A stretch of 64,000 nucleotides of DNA, taken from assembly GCA_038106445.1 (NCBI GenBank), contig JAYODU010000004.1:124001-188000 (forward strand). The letters run 5' to 3'. This DNA comes from Pseudemcibacter sp038106445. GTDB lineage: Bacteria; Pseudomonadota; Alphaproteobacteria; Sphingomonadales; Emcibacteraceae. Made by a program: the position numbers and the translations under genes. The notes beneath the pieces were generated by a model. The model was not told where the DNA came from. It saw nothing but the letters and a program-made list of their open reading frames with translations, and ran no database searches. This document shows positions 35,043-44,344 of this stretch, piece by piece (position 1 is the stretch's first letter; each line of letters starts with the position of its first letter).

Positions 35043-36713
35043 TCACCACCCCAACAAATTATCTGCCGCAGCCCTGGCTTCATTCGTTACTTTCGCACCT
35101 GCGAGCATTCTTGCAATTTCTTCCCTTCTTGTTTCCTTGCAAAGTGCGGTAACCGTCGTCGCCAAAGAACCATTGTCTGTTGATAATGATTTATTAATCA
35201 GCCAATGACTGCTCCCCCGTGCTGCCACCTGCGGAGAATGTGTTATCACCAGAATTTGTGCCTTGTCAGCCAGTTCTGCAAGCCGTTCGCCGACAGCGTT
35301 TGCAACCGCACCGCCTACGCCCTGGTCAATTTCATCAAATATAAGCGTCGACACACTGGTTTTTCTGGCAAGCACTACCTTAAGAGCAAGAATAAATCTT
35401 GATAACTCTCCTCCCGATGCAATTTTTATCAGACCGCCGAAAGGTGCACCAGGATTGGTTGAAACACGAAAATCTGCGCGCTCGCCACCCGCACCATTCC
35501 AGTGTTCTTTTTCCAATGGTTCAATAAATGTTTTAAACTTTGCTTTATCCATTTTTAACCCCGGTAATTCATTGTTGACTAGCTTGTCAATTTCAATAGC
35601 AGTGTCTGTCCTTGCCTTGGATAACATCGTTACGGCTTTTTCGAAGCTTACTCTGGCTTCTGATACCTCTTTTGTAAGTCGCCTAACTTCCTCATCACTG
35701 AATTTCAGGTTCTGCAGCTTTTGTTCAAATTCGGCTTTAAGTGCAACAAGGTCATCCGGCTGACAGGAATGTTTGCGTGCCGCAGCTCTGATGGCGAACA
35801 ATCTTTCTTCCGTATTTTCCAGATCATATGGATTATATTCCAATTCCCTTATCACATTTTCCAGAGCTATGATGGCTTCTGAAGTTTCCGTTGCAGCACG
35901 ATCAAGACTTTCAGCGACACCATCAAGAATGCCAGGGGCCTGATCAGACATACGCACTACCTTACGCAATGTTGATCGTAGTGCGCTATCCACACCTTTA
36001 TCGCTTATAAGTGTTTCCAATAACTCACCTAACCCGTCGGAAAGCGCCTCACCTCGCATCATCAGGGTACGCTTGTTTGCTAGTGACTGTTCTTCGCCAA
36101 TACCGGGGGAAAGCTTATCCAGTTCTTCAAGATTATGGGTGATATATTCCTCATCCTTTTTCGCAGCTCTTAACCTTTCAGTTTCGGTTTCAAGTGCCTC
36201 TCTCAAGGTGGTCAGTTTGCGAAACTCATTTTCCACGATTTTGATAAGGTCTTTATAATCGCCAAACTCATCAAGCAACGCACGATGTCCACCTGGATTG
36301 AGAAGTCCACGTTCATCATGCTGACCGTGGATCTCGATCACGCTTTCGCCAATTTGTCTAAGTAAGGCCACACTCACGGGCTGGTCATTAACAAATGCTT
36401 TACTACGGCCATCTTTTGAAATTACCCTGCGCAGGATAATCTGACGCCCATCATACGCAATTTCCTGATTATCCAGGATCGACCATATGGCATGATCTGC
36501 ACCTATTTCCAATTCAGCTGTTACACTACCCTGATCGCATCCATGTCTAACAAGTTCCTTTTCGCTTCGAGCCCCAATTGCAAGTCCGATACCGGAAAGT
36601 AAAATTGATTTTCCGGCACCGGTTTCGCCACTTAAAACACAAAGACCGCCTTCAAATTCCATTTGAAGTCGGTCTATCAGTACAATATCCCGGATAGCAA
36701 GCGAAACAATCAT
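35043..36713 (-). CDS. recN: DNA repair protein RecN
   Basis: 556 aa SMC-like ATPase for double-strand break repair. Walker A GETGAGKSILLSGI (about 30), a long coiled-coil central region (about 150-370), the signature GGELSRFILALK (about 430), and Walker B TLIFDEIDQGVGGAVA (about 455). MIVSLAIRDIVLIDRL is the typical start. The gap to bamD is 16 bases, so transcription is probably shared; no LexA box was seen in front of it. Confidence 0.96.
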   Translation of the reverse strand: MIVSLAIRDIVLIDRLQMEFEGGLCVLSGETGAGKSILLSGIGLAIGARSEKELVRHGCDQGSVTAELEIGADHAIWSILDNQEIAYDGRQIILRRVISKDGRSKAFVNDQPVSVALLRQIGESVIEIHGQHDERGLLNPGGHRALLDEFGDYKDLIKIVENEFRKLTTLREALETETERLRAAKKDEEYITHNLEELDKLSPGIGEEQSLANKRTLMMRGEALSDGLGELLETLISDKGVDSALRSTLRKVVRMSDQAPGILDGVAESLDRAATETSEAIIALENVIRELEYNPYDLENTEERLFAIRAAARKHSCQPDDLVALKAEFEQKLQNLKFSDEEVRRLTKEVSEARVSFEKAVTMLSKARTDTAIEIDKLVNNELPGLKMDKAKFKTFIEPLEKEHWNGAGGERADFRVSTNPGAPFGGLIKIASGGELSRFILALKVVLARKTSVSTLIFDEIDQGVGGAVANAVGERLAELADKAQILVITHSPQVAARGSSHWLINKSLSTDNGSLATTVTALCKETRREEIARMLAGAKVTNEARAAADNLLGW

Positions 36714-36729
36714 GTAGCCTTACTGCTCC

Positions 36730-37512
36730 TTAATTTGCATGCTCACGAATAAGTTCTTCACTATATCTGTTCCAGTCACTGTCTGGAAAATTATGCGCAA
36801 GCACTTCGGCAGATTTACGTGCTTCCAACACTATACCCAATGCCAAATATGCCTCAGTAATGCGATGTAACGCTTCGGGTGTGTGACTGGTCGTTTGATA
36901 TTCCTGCACAACATTGTTAAAACGGCCTATCGCCGCAAAGAATTCTCCAGTTGTCTGATAAAAGCGACCAATTTCCATTTCCTTACCTGCAAGATGATCA
37001 AGCGTAAGTTCTATTTTAACTCTGGCATCTTTTGCATATTCTGAATCTGGGTATAACCTAACAATCTGCCTGAAAGCATCCAATGCCTGTTCAGTGTTAT
37101 TCTGGTCACGCCTTACGTCTGCAATTTGTTCATAATAACAAAGCCCAGTCAGGTAACGGGCGTAAGGCGCATTTTCATTACCCGGATGAAGTGCCAGAAA
37201 ACGGCCAGCAGCTAATATTGCAAGTTCATAATCATTGGCCATATAATAGGAATAAGCCGACATTAATTGTGCACGTCGTGCCCAAACAGAGTATGGATGC
37301 TGACGTTCAACTTCATCAAAGGCAACGCCTGCAATACTGTATTGTCCTCTATCTAAAAACTTCTGCGCTTCAATGTAAAGCTGCCCTACGGGAAGATCCC
37401 TATAGGCAAGATTGCCACTCCCACAGGCTGACAAATATAATGCGGCAGTACTCGCCGCCAACAACTTTAAAAAATTTTCTACGCGTTTCCACTTAATTTT
37501 CGCGATAGTCAT
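36730..37512 (-). CDS. bamD: Outer membrane assembly lipoprotein BamD
   Basis: 260 aa. Lipobox ALYLSAC (cysteine about 30), then TPR-like helices: QLYIEAQKFLDRGQYSIAGVAFDEVERQHPYSVW, AQLMSAYSYYMANDYELAI and TGLCYYEQIADVRRDQ, all typical of BamD/ComL. Essential BAM-complex partner of BamA. In many alphaproteobacteria it follows lpxC; here the upstream neighbours are znuA (divergent), an Lrp gene and hpd. A downstream ATG would shorten the leader, but the lipobox fits the present start. Confidence 0.93.
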   Translation of the reverse strand: MTIAKIKWKRVENFLKLLAASTAALYLSACGSGNLAYRDLPVGQLYIEAQKFLDRGQYSIAGVAFDEVERQHPYSVWARRAQLMSAYSYYMANDYELAILAAGRFLALHPGNENAPYARYLTGLCYYEQIADVRRDQNNTEQALDAFRQIVRLYPDSEYAKDARVKIELTLDHLAGKEMEIGRFYQTTGEFFAAIGRFNNVVQEYQTTSHTPEALHRITEAYLALGIVLEARKSAEVLAHNFPDSDWNRYSEELIREHAN

Positions 37513-37685
37513 TATCGTAAATGTTCCATTTCAAATTCTTTTAACAGCCACACTATATAGCATGCTTATTCTTAAAATCACCACAGCAAATTACTAATGT
37601 AACAATAAATACACATTTTTTGACAAAAAGATGTGTATTTATGTGAATTTAGTTTTTAATTCTATGATTGCCATTATCTTGATAA

Positions 37686-37721
37686 TGTTATATAGTAACA
37701 AAAATAAGTTATATAGTAAGT
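37686..37721. promoter_or_regulatory. Tandem operator-like repeats before znuA (candidate Zur site)
   Basis: TGTTATATAGTAACA at 37686-37700 is an imperfect palindrome (TGTTA…TAACA). A second near-copy, AGTTATATAGTAAGT, starts exactly 21 bases later, two helical turns. Zur sites in proteobacteria are AT-rich palindromes with GTTATA-type arms, and the next gene is a zinc-binding protein. The repeats end 7 bases before the ATG, so binding would block initiation. Confidence 0.45.
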
Positions 37722-37728
37722 TGGATAC

Positions 37729-38682
37729 ATGATAAAAAAACTGCTTAAATCAGTTGTTGCGTTTATGGGCATAATGGCGATGTCTTATTCCATTGGCAAT
37801 GCAAAAGAACTGAAAGTTGTGACCAGTATAAAGCCAATTCATTCCTTGGTATCCCGTGTTATGGGCGATTTGGGAGAACCTGAATTATTGGTGCAGGGTG
37901 GTGTTACGCCACACATATTCAGAATGAAACCATCGGACTTCAGAAAGGTCGCTAATGCGGACGTATTATTTTATATTTCCCCAAAATTTGAGACCTTCCT
38001 GAAATCAACATCACTTGCTGAAAGTGATACATTGAATGCAATCGCATTTGCTGAGCAGGATGGTATTATCCTGCATCCTTTCAGAGATAGTAAAATCTGG
38101 TTCTCTGAAGGTGAAGAGGATGAGGAACATAAACATAGTGATATGGATCTGCATATCTGGCTTGACCCGGCAAACACCAGGCGCATTGTAAATATAATAG
38201 AAGAGACCCTTTCAAAACTTGATCCGGAAAACACTATCGCCTATATGAAGAATGCCAAGGCACTGATAAACGGTCTTTATGAGCAGGAAGAATTAATCAG
38301 AGAATTACTTCGTCCTTTACGTGACAGCGCGATGATCGTTTATCACGATGCATTTCAATATTATGAAAAAGCATTCTCCTTAAGAAGCTTTGGCGCCATT
38401 CAATTAAAATCTGATGAGACACCCAGTGTCAAACATCTGACTGCACTGAAGAAAATTGCTGCTGACAGAAATGTGACTTGTGTGTTGGGTATACCCGGCA
38501 CTCATCCCCGTATTGCCATGGCCGTGATGGGTGATACGACTGCCGGATATGGTGTTGTTGATCACTTGGGGCAGTATCTTGAACCCGGCCCGGAAAGCTA
38601 TTTCCAGCTCATGTTTGAAATTACACAAAGCATTCTTGACTGTCAGGAAAAAGAAGAAGCTGCCATGTTCGGTGCTAATTAG
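37729..38682 (+). CDS. znuA: Metal ABC transporter substrate-binding protein, ZnuA-like
   Basis: 317 aa with signal peptide (cleavage near GNAKE). Zinc ligand positions: His in GGVTPHIFRMKPSD (about 62), His in DLHIWLDP (about 143), His in VYHDAFQYYEKAF (about 205). The acidic His loop EEDEEHKHSDMD (about 126-138) is short. The later segment CVLGIPGTHPRIA differs from the usual EPQF region, and AGYGVVDHLGQYLEPG replaces the usual end of the site. No znuB or znuC is next to it, so the permease must lie elsewhere. It recalls ZnuA proteins that end the alphaproteobacterial zinc uptake set; metal specificity is inferred. Confidence 0.82.
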   Translation: MIKKLLKSVVAFMGIMAMSYSIGNAKELKVVTSIKPIHSLVSRVMGDLGEPELLVQGGVTPHIFRMKPSDFRKVANADVLFYISPKFETFLKSTSLAESDTLNAIAFAEQDGIILHPFRDSKIWFSEGEEDEEHKHSDMDLHIWLDPANTRRIVNIIEETLSKLDPENTIAYMKNAKALINGLYEQEELIRELLRPLRDSAMIVYHDAFQYYEKAFSLRSFGAIQLKSDETPSVKHLTALKKIAADRNVTCVLGIPGTHPRIAMAVMGDTTAGYGVVDHLGQYLEPGPESYFQLMFEITQSILDCQEKEEAAMFGAN

Positions 38683-38687
38683 CCTAT

Positions 38688-39161
38688 TCAACCAAGATTG
38701 ACTGGAAGTGCTGTTGTATATTTAACCTGTCTCATGGCAAAAAATGTTGTTGATTCCGTTATCAATGGGTGATTAAGCAATGTACCTGCAAGGAATTTTT
38801 CAAACATTTCAACATTGGGCACAACAACGGTCAGGGCATAATCATGTTGACCGAGAATGGCATAACATTCTGTGACTTCCACTCTTGATGCTATATAATC
38901 TTCAAATTCAAGCCTCGTTTCATCGCCCTGCCTTTTTAAGCGCACATGTACTATTGCACATACATTCAAATTGGTTTTTTTCTGATCCACCAAGGCAACT
39001 TTGCCCTTAATTATGCCCACATCTTCCATGTTTTTTATGCGTCGCCAAACCGATGTTGCCGATACACCCGTTTTGTCAGCAATGTCCTGGTTTGTTAATG
39101 TTGCATCTTTCTGAATTAAACCCAGAATTTTTTTATCAGCTAAATCCAGTGAAATGGTCAT
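38688..39161 (-). CDS. Lrp/AsnC family transcriptional regulator
   Basis: 157 aa from the ATG at 39161, which has GAGGA nine bases upstream; an open extension to 39227 is not supported. Helix-turn-helix: LDLADKKILGLIQKDATLTN and TGVSATSVWRRIKNMED. The RAM domain covers about 65-150 (VCAIVHVRLKRQ, CYAILGQHDYALTVVV). Divergent from hpd, 128 bases apart, so the likely target is hpd, sensing an aromatic amino acid. The AT-rich palindrome-like stretch ATATATGGGTTATATAAT lies in the shared region. Confidence 0.88.
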   Translation of the reverse strand: MTISLDLADKKILGLIQKDATLTNQDIADKTGVSATSVWRRIKNMEDVGIIKGKVALVDQKKTNLNVCAIVHVRLKRQGDETRLEFEDYIASRVEVTECYAILGQHDYALTVVVPNVEMFEKFLAGTLLNHPLITESTTFFAMRQVKYTTALPVNLG

Positions 39162-39289
39162 CCATTTATTCCTCATATGTGAATTAATATTTCCATTATA
39201 TTTTAAAATTGGCAAAATAAGAAACAAAATTTCACCATATATGGGTTATATAATCATATCTTTTATCTGTAACTATTGGAGCTGAATTT

Positions 39290-40342
39290 ATGGCTGATTT
39301 ATTTGATAACCCCATGGGTGTCGACGGGTTTGAATTTGTTGAATATGCTTCACCTGAACCGGAAAAACTCCGGGAGCTGTTCAGGAAAATGGGATTCAGG
39401 ATGATTGCACGGCATCGTTCTAAAAATGTCACTCTTCATAAAGCAGGCGGCGTTAATTTCCTGATTAATGCGGAACCAAACAGCTTTGCGCAGCGTTATG
39501 CATTTGCACATGGACCCAGCATATGTGCTATGGCGTTTCGTGTTCGAAATTCAAAAGAAGCCTATGACCACGCAATTGCGCAGGGAGCAAACCCCGTTGC
39601 ACAGGAAATTGCCCCAATGGAACTATATATCCCTGCGATTGAAGGTATAGGTGGCAGCCGTCTATATCTTGTTGACCGTTACGGCGAAAATACAATCTAT
39701 GACGTGGATTTTGTTCCCTGTGAAGATGAGAATGTAACGGAAATTGCCAATACCGGCTTTGAATTTATTGATCATCTTACGCATAATGTCTATGCCGGGC
39801 GCATGTCATATTGGGCGGATTTTTATGAACGCATTTTTAATTTCCGGCAGTTGAAGTTCTTCGATATTGATGGCCAGAAAACAGGTCTCACAAGTAAGGC
39901 CATGACCAGCCCCTGTGGCAAAATCCATATCCCGCTGAACGAATCTAAAGACAATCAATCACAAATTGTCGAATATCTGAATGAATATCGTGGCGAAGGT
40001 ATTCAACATATTGCCCTATACACTGAAAATATTTACGAAACTGTTGATGTTCTGAAATCAAGGGGCGTGCCTCTTCAGGATACCATTGAGACATATTACG
40101 ATCTTATTGATGATCGTATTGATGAGCATGATGAAGATGTTGAAGAATTACGCAAACGAAGTATCCTTATTGATGGCAGCAAAAAAGATGGAATTTTGCT
40201 TCAAATATTTACGGATACAGTTATCGGCCCGATCTTTTTCGAAATAATTCAGCGAAAAGGCAATAACGGCTTTGGAGAAGGTAACTTTCAGGCACTCTTT
40301 GAATCAATCGAACTTGATCAGATTCGTCGCGGAATTATATAG
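39290..40342 (+). CDS. hpd: 4-hydroxyphenylpyruvate dioxygenase
   Basis: 350 aa. Converts 4-hydroxyphenylpyruvate to homogentisate, the second step of tyrosine breakdown. Iron ligands: His162 (FIDHLTHNV), His240 (GIQHIALYT) and Glu318 (IFFEIIQRKG). Starts with LFDNPMGVDGFEFVEYASPEP and ends with GNFQALFESIELDQIRRG, both typical. A ribosome site (TTGGAG) precedes the ATG. The gene stands alone with its own terminator; homogentisate dioxygenase is not in this window. Confidence 0.96.
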   Translation: MADLFDNPMGVDGFEFVEYASPEPEKLRELFRKMGFRMIARHRSKNVTLHKAGGVNFLINAEPNSFAQRYAFAHGPSICAMAFRVRNSKEAYDHAIAQGANPVAQEIAPMELYIPAIEGIGGSRLYLVDRYGENTIYDVDFVPCEDENVTEIANTGFEFIDHLTHNVYAGRMSYWADFYERIFNFRQLKFFDIDGQKTGLTSKAMTSPCGKIHIPLNESKDNQSQIVEYLNEYRGEGIQHIALYTENIYETVDVLKSRGVPLQDTIETYYDLIDDRIDEHDEDVEELRKRSILIDGSKKDGILLQIFTDTVIGPIFFEIIQRKGNNGFGEGNFQALFESIELDQIRRGII

Positions 40343-40354
40343 CACCAATAAACT

Positions 40355-40383
40355 AAAGGCGGCTGTAATAGCCGCCTTTTTTT
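40355..40383 (+). terminator. Rho-independent terminator after hpd
   Basis: AAAGGCGGCT, loop GTAAT, AGCCGCCTTT gives a 10-bp stem followed by TTTT. It lies between hpd and the convergent ftsZ, 21 bases before the ftsZ stop; the A-tract on the other side makes it usable for ftsZ too. Confidence 0.92.
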
Positions 40384-40404
40384 AAAATTCGGTTTATTAA
40401 TTTA

Positions 40405-42009
40405 TTAATTGGCCTGACGGCGCAGGAATGCAGGAATTTCAAGATGATCATCTTCTACCGCATTATTCATTTCTACATTTTCAGATTTTGAAAGCAGTCT
40501 TGGTTCCGGCGTAATATCTTTTTGCCTGACTTTAATTGTGGGCTCTTCTTTTGGCGCAGTCAAATCCGGACTTAACATATCACCCTGTTTTAAAACAGGT
40601 TCCTTGTGAAATGTAGGTTCCTTCTTTTGTCCTAGAAGATTTTGAAACAACCCTAATTTCTGACGTGGTTTTTCACGTGGTTCGCTATTGGCTAAGGCCG
40701 CTTCTGCATATGGATCTGAAACTTCATCTGCTTCAGCAAAGACTTCTTCAACAGTTTTTTCCGGAAGTATCGGCTCCGGTGCAATGAACGGAGCATCGCG
40801 ATTTTCGGCAATATTGTCTTCAACAACAACCACATCCTCTGCTTCCGCAACTGGTTCATGATCAATTTCATCCGAATCTTCGATATTTTCCAACTCAGCC
40901 TCTTCCGTCAGATCCAAAGGCTCTTCCTCTATCGTAGCCTCTTCCCGGGAAGGTTCGTCATCCAATATTTCATCTTCATTTGTCTTTGTTGATGAAGTAT
41001 CAGTGCTATATTGTTTTTGGGGCACATCTTCAGACGCCATTTTATCCACTTCAATCCCTGTAGCCACAACGGAAACCCGCATCCGTCCATCAAGACTTGA
41101 ATCAAGCGCAGAACCAACCAGAATATTAGCATCCGGATCAACTTCACTGCGAATACGGTTGGCTGCTTCATCAACTTCAAACAGAGTAAGGTCCATACCA
41201 CCTGTAATGTTGATCAATACACCTTGCGCACCTTTCATGGAAACTTCATCCAAAAGAGGATTGGAAATGGCAGCTTCAGCAGCTTCAAGAGCACGATTTT
41301 CACCTTCCGCTTCACCAGTGCCCATCATCGCCTTACCCATTTCGCTCATAACTGTTCGAACATCAGCAAAGTCAAGATTAACAAGCCCCGGAAGCATCAT
41401 CAGATCTGTAACACCGCGTACACCCGAATGCAGAACCTCATCAGCCATAGCAAAAGCATCAGCAAAAGTTGTTCTTTCATTTGCAATTCTAAAAAGGTTC
41501 TGGTTGGGTATAATTATCAATGTATCTACATATTTGGAAAGTTCCGCAATACCTTCCTCGGCAAGTTTCATACGGCGGCCACCTTCAAATTGAAAAGGTT
41601 TTGTTACAACACCAACAGTCAGTATCCCTTTTTCACGAGCCATTTTTGCGATCATCGGCGCTGCACCTGTACCGGTTCCACCACCCATACCAGCTGTAAT
41701 AAAGACCATATGGCACCCTTCAAGATGCTCCTTAATCATATCCATTGTTTCTTCGGCAGCCGCTTTTCCAACTTCAGGACGCGCTCCCGCACCTAGACCC
41801 TGTGTCAGCTTGGCACCCAGTTGAATTTTCTGTTCAGCCAATGAATGGCTTAATGCCTGCGCGTCTGTATTAGCACAAACAAAATCCACCCCTTTAAGAG
41901 CAGCCGTAACCATATTATTCACAGCATTGCCACCAGCACCACCGACACCAAACACTGTAATCTTTGGTGTGAGTTCTGTAAGCTCCGGTGATGTAAATTC
42001 AATTGTCAT
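40405..42009 (-). CDS. ftsZ: Cell division GTPase FtsZ
   Basis: 534 aa from the ATG at 42009 (GGGAG six bases upstream); an open extension to 42048 lacks this site. Tubulin signature GGGTGTGAAP near residue 105, T7 loop NLDFADVRTVM near 205, GTPase domain to about 315. A long acidic linker (about 320-510) joins the C-terminal peptide DDHLEIPAFLRRQAN that binds FtsA. Such a long linker is usual in alphaproteobacteria. Last gene of the dcw cluster, separated from ftsA by 193 bases with its own control signals. Confidence 0.97.
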   Translation of the reverse strand: MTIEFTSPELTELTPKITVFGVGGAGGNAVNNMVTAALKGVDFVCANTDAQALSHSLAEQKIQLGAKLTQGLGAGARPEVGKAAAEETMDMIKEHLEGCHMVFITAGMGGGTGTGAAPMIAKMAREKGILTVGVVTKPFQFEGGRRMKLAEEGIAELSKYVDTLIIIPNQNLFRIANERTTFADAFAMADEVLHSGVRGVTDLMMLPGLVNLDFADVRTVMSEMGKAMMGTGEAEGENRALEAAEAAISNPLLDEVSMKGAQGVLINITGGMDLTLFEVDEAANRIRSEVDPDANILVGSALDSSLDGRMRVSVVATGIEVDKMASEDVPQKQYSTDTSSTKTNEDEILDDEPSREEATIEEEPLDLTEEAELENIEDSDEIDHEPVAEAEDVVVVEDNIAENRDAPFIAPEPILPEKTVEEVFAEADEVSDPYAEAALANSEPREKPRQKLGLFQNLLGQKKEPTFHKEPVLKQGDMLSPDLTAPKEEPTIKVRQKDITPEPRLLSKSENVEMNNAVEDDHLEIPAFLRRQAN

Positions 42010-42054
42010 CTTTATCTCCCAACAATCTACTGTTAAATCATGATTCATTCTTCA

Positions 42055-42069
42055 TTAACAAACAGTTAA
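42055..42069. promoter_or_regulatory. CtrA-type site in the ftsZ promoter region
   Basis: TTAACAAACAGTTAA is an exact TTAA-N7-TTAA match, the full CtrA-binding spacing known from Caulobacter, where CtrA represses ftsZ. It lies 46-60 bases upstream of the ftsZ start in the 193-base ftsA-ftsZ gap. Assignment rests on motif and place only. Confidence 0.5.
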
Positions 42070-42202
42070 CATAGTTTAAAGCAAGTGATTCGCACTGTCT
42101 TTAAAAAAATGAGCCCGAGTCGTTTTTTTTTAAATTTGAATCGCTTTGGTTGAAATTAAGTTTATTTTACACAAGTTTTTCTACCTAAACGATTAAGGTG
42201 CG

Positions 42203-43438
42203 TCAAAAATTCTCCTTAAACCACTTACTAATACTTTCAATAATTCCGAGCGCAGGGCCCTTCTCAACCGCAAAATGCAACTCTTCTGGCTTAATTGTTT
42301 CATATAAAAGGAGACCCGTCGCTGTTGCAAAACCTGCACCAGCAGTAGTGTCCGCCAACCCGTCAAGATTGAGTGGCCGGCCTAACCTTACATGGCTTTT
42401 AAAAACTTTTTTGGCGAGCTCTTCAACGCCACCCAGTTGGCTGGCCCCACCTGTTATGATTAGTCTTTTACCAGCCGAATTTTCAAGGCCCGCTGCTTTA
42501 ATCTTATCCCTCACTATTTCAAATATTTCCTCTACCCTGGGTTCAATAATAGAGGTCAGCATGCGCCGGGGGATGGTCGTGACAGTCTCCTGTCCGTCAT
42601 CACCAATTTGCGTAACGTCGATCTGATTTCTTACTGTTGACACCCCTGACATACAGTTACCAAAAAGTGTTTTTAATCTTTCCGCAGCAGAAACAGGCGT
42701 AGACAGCCCTTGCGCAATATCCTTCGTCACATGATGTCCGCCATATGGAACAATATCCCCGTAAATAAATTCGTTATCTCTAAACGCAGCAATACTCGTG
42801 ACCCCACCACCCATATCAATACAAATACTGCCAAGCTCCAGCTCATCACTTACCAATGTCGCCAAACCTGATGCATAAGCCGAAAATACAACACCAACCA
42901 TATTGAGATGACAACGGTTGATACATGTCTGCAAATTCCGTAGCGGACTGACGGAGGCTGATGTTACATGCATTTCAACGCCCAGTTTTTCGCCGTACAT
43001 CCCCTTAGGATCTCTAACACCTGGCACACCATCAATACTGAAACTTGTTGGCCGGGAATGGATCACAAATCTTTCCTGATCGTTTAAATGATGCCTACCA
43101 AGATCAAGTACACGTTCAATATCACCATCACTGATTTCATGACCCGCAACTGCAACTTCTACACTAAGTTGCGTTGATTTTGGATCCCCTGATGATATGT
43201 TGACAGTTACGTTCTCTATTGGCTCACCACCCGCCATTTTTTCAGCCGCATCGACAGCAGTCCGGATAGCGCTTTCCGTTTCTTCCATATCAACAACAGT
43301 ACCGAGATTGAGCCCTCTTGATTCTCTGTGACCTATGCCGATAACACGCGGTCTGTTTGTTTCACTATTGACTTCGGCAATAAAACAACAGATTTTACTG
43401 CTTCCTATATCCAGAATAGCAATCTTCCGTTCACGCAT
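42203..43438 (-). CDS. ftsA: Cell division protein FtsA
   Basis: 411 aa actin-like ATPase that ties FtsZ to the membrane. Phosphate 1 region AILDIGSSKICCFIAEV at the start, the 1C domain around residues 80-160, SICIDMGGGVTSIAAF (phosphate 2, about 205), and LIITGGASQLGGVEELA (adenosine motif, about 335). The C-terminal amphipathic membrane helix is IIESISKWFKENF. It directly follows ftsQ (stop and start adjacent). Confidence 0.96.
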   Translation of the reverse strand: MRERKIAILDIGSSKICCFIAEVNSETNRPRVIGIGHRESRGLNLGTVVDMEETESAIRTAVDAAEKMAGGEPIENVTVNISSGDPKSTQLSVEVAVAGHEISDGDIERVLDLGRHHLNDQERFVIHSRPTSFSIDGVPGVRDPKGMYGEKLGVEMHVTSASVSPLRNLQTCINRCHLNMVGVVFSAYASGLATLVSDELELGSICIDMGGGVTSIAAFRDNEFIYGDIVPYGGHHVTKDIAQGLSTPVSAAERLKTLFGNCMSGVSTVRNQIDVTQIGDDGQETVTTIPRRMLTSIIEPRVEEIFEIVRDKIKAAGLENSAGKRLIITGGASQLGGVEELAKKVFKSHVRLGRPLNLDGLADTTAGAGFATATGLLLYETIKPEELHFAVEKGPALGIIESISKWFKENF

Positions 43439-44344
43439 TTAAATTTCTTCCCCCTTGCCACTGGTTTTCGCCAGAAGCCTTCTTCTATTGGCTTCTTCAG
43501 GGGTCAGGCGAACAACAGTTTTATCTTTAACTCTAAAATCCACTGCCAGGATATTCCTAGCAAGCAGTTGTTCTGACTGCTCTAGTTCTGACAAATTCTG
43601 CCATGCTTGTGCCAATTCCGTTTCGGGCATCATTATTTTAATGCCATTTTTTAAAATAATATCCCACCGGCGGCCCCCAACCCAGGTCGCCGTTTCCACA
43701 CTTTCAAACAAATCTTCATTACTTGATATTGCATCAATCAGGGCTTCTAACTGTTTTTCTGCCCCTATGCCGCTTATCATTGGCAGGTTGGCAAAATACT
43801 CAAGTTGCTGGTCTGTAATCTGTACACCTTCGTCAGAAACAACCCAGAGTTTGTTATCAACCTGCCATAAGGCAGCCGGCTTGTGTTCTCGCACATTAAT
43901 GACAACATCACCCGAAAAATCTCTCCTTATTGCGGCTTCTTTGATCCAAGGGAGTTGTTCTATGCGCTCGACCGTCGCACCGATATCCAATGATAGAAGA
44001 GCATCACCTATATTTATTTCACTCGCGGCAAGAATGCTTTGTTCAAACGCAACCTGTTCACCAATCACATCAATCGTTTCAACCACCAGGCCCGCATCAA
44101 CCAGCAACTTACCAATTCTGTCCTTGCCCTCATTGGTCCATGAGGTAAATGTCCCATTACGCCAAAGATATAGAGAACTAATTATGACCAGACAGATCGT
44201 CGTAACAGAAAATATATTAAGAGCGGTTCTTAAACGCCGCCGCCTGACAAGGCTTATGGCTTCCTTTTCACCTCTCTTTAAATCATTTTTTGATCTGTTG
44301 AAATTATCTTTTATCGCTCGCAAGATGCATCCTCCACCATCCAA
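43439..44344 (-). CDS. ftsQ: Cell division protein FtsQ
   Basis: Up to 301 aa. A cytoplasmic basic tail (VRRRRLRTALN), one membrane segment (IFSVTTICLVIISSLYLW, about 44-61), then the POTRA domain (about 85-155; IGDALLSLDIGATVERIEQLPW) and FtsQ domain with WQVDNKLWVVSDEGVQI. The ATG at 44344 overlaps ddl by 34 bases. A TTG at 44323 has GGAGG seven bases upstream, a better ribosome site, and may be the true start (seven residues shorter). Bridges early and late divisome proteins. Confidence 0.93.
   Translation of the reverse strand: MDGGGCILRAIKDNFNRSKNDLKRGEKEAISLVRRRRLRTALNIFSVTTICLVIISSLYLWRNGTFTSWTNEGKDRIGKLLVDAGLVVETIDVIGEQVAFEQSILAASEINIGDALLSLDIGATVERIEQLPWIKEAAIRRDFSGDVVINVREHKPAALWQVDNKLWVVSDEGVQITDQQLEYFANLPMISGIGAEKQLEALIDAISSNEDLFESVETATWVGGRRWDIILKNGIKIMMPETELAQAWQNLSELEQSEQLLARNILAVDFRVKDKTVVRLTPEEANRRRLLAKTSGKGEEI

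Noticed and set aside
41003..41593. 196-codon frame antisense to ftsZ
   Set aside because: Shadow of a highly conserved gene; composition is Ser/Arg/Ile-rich and has no domain.
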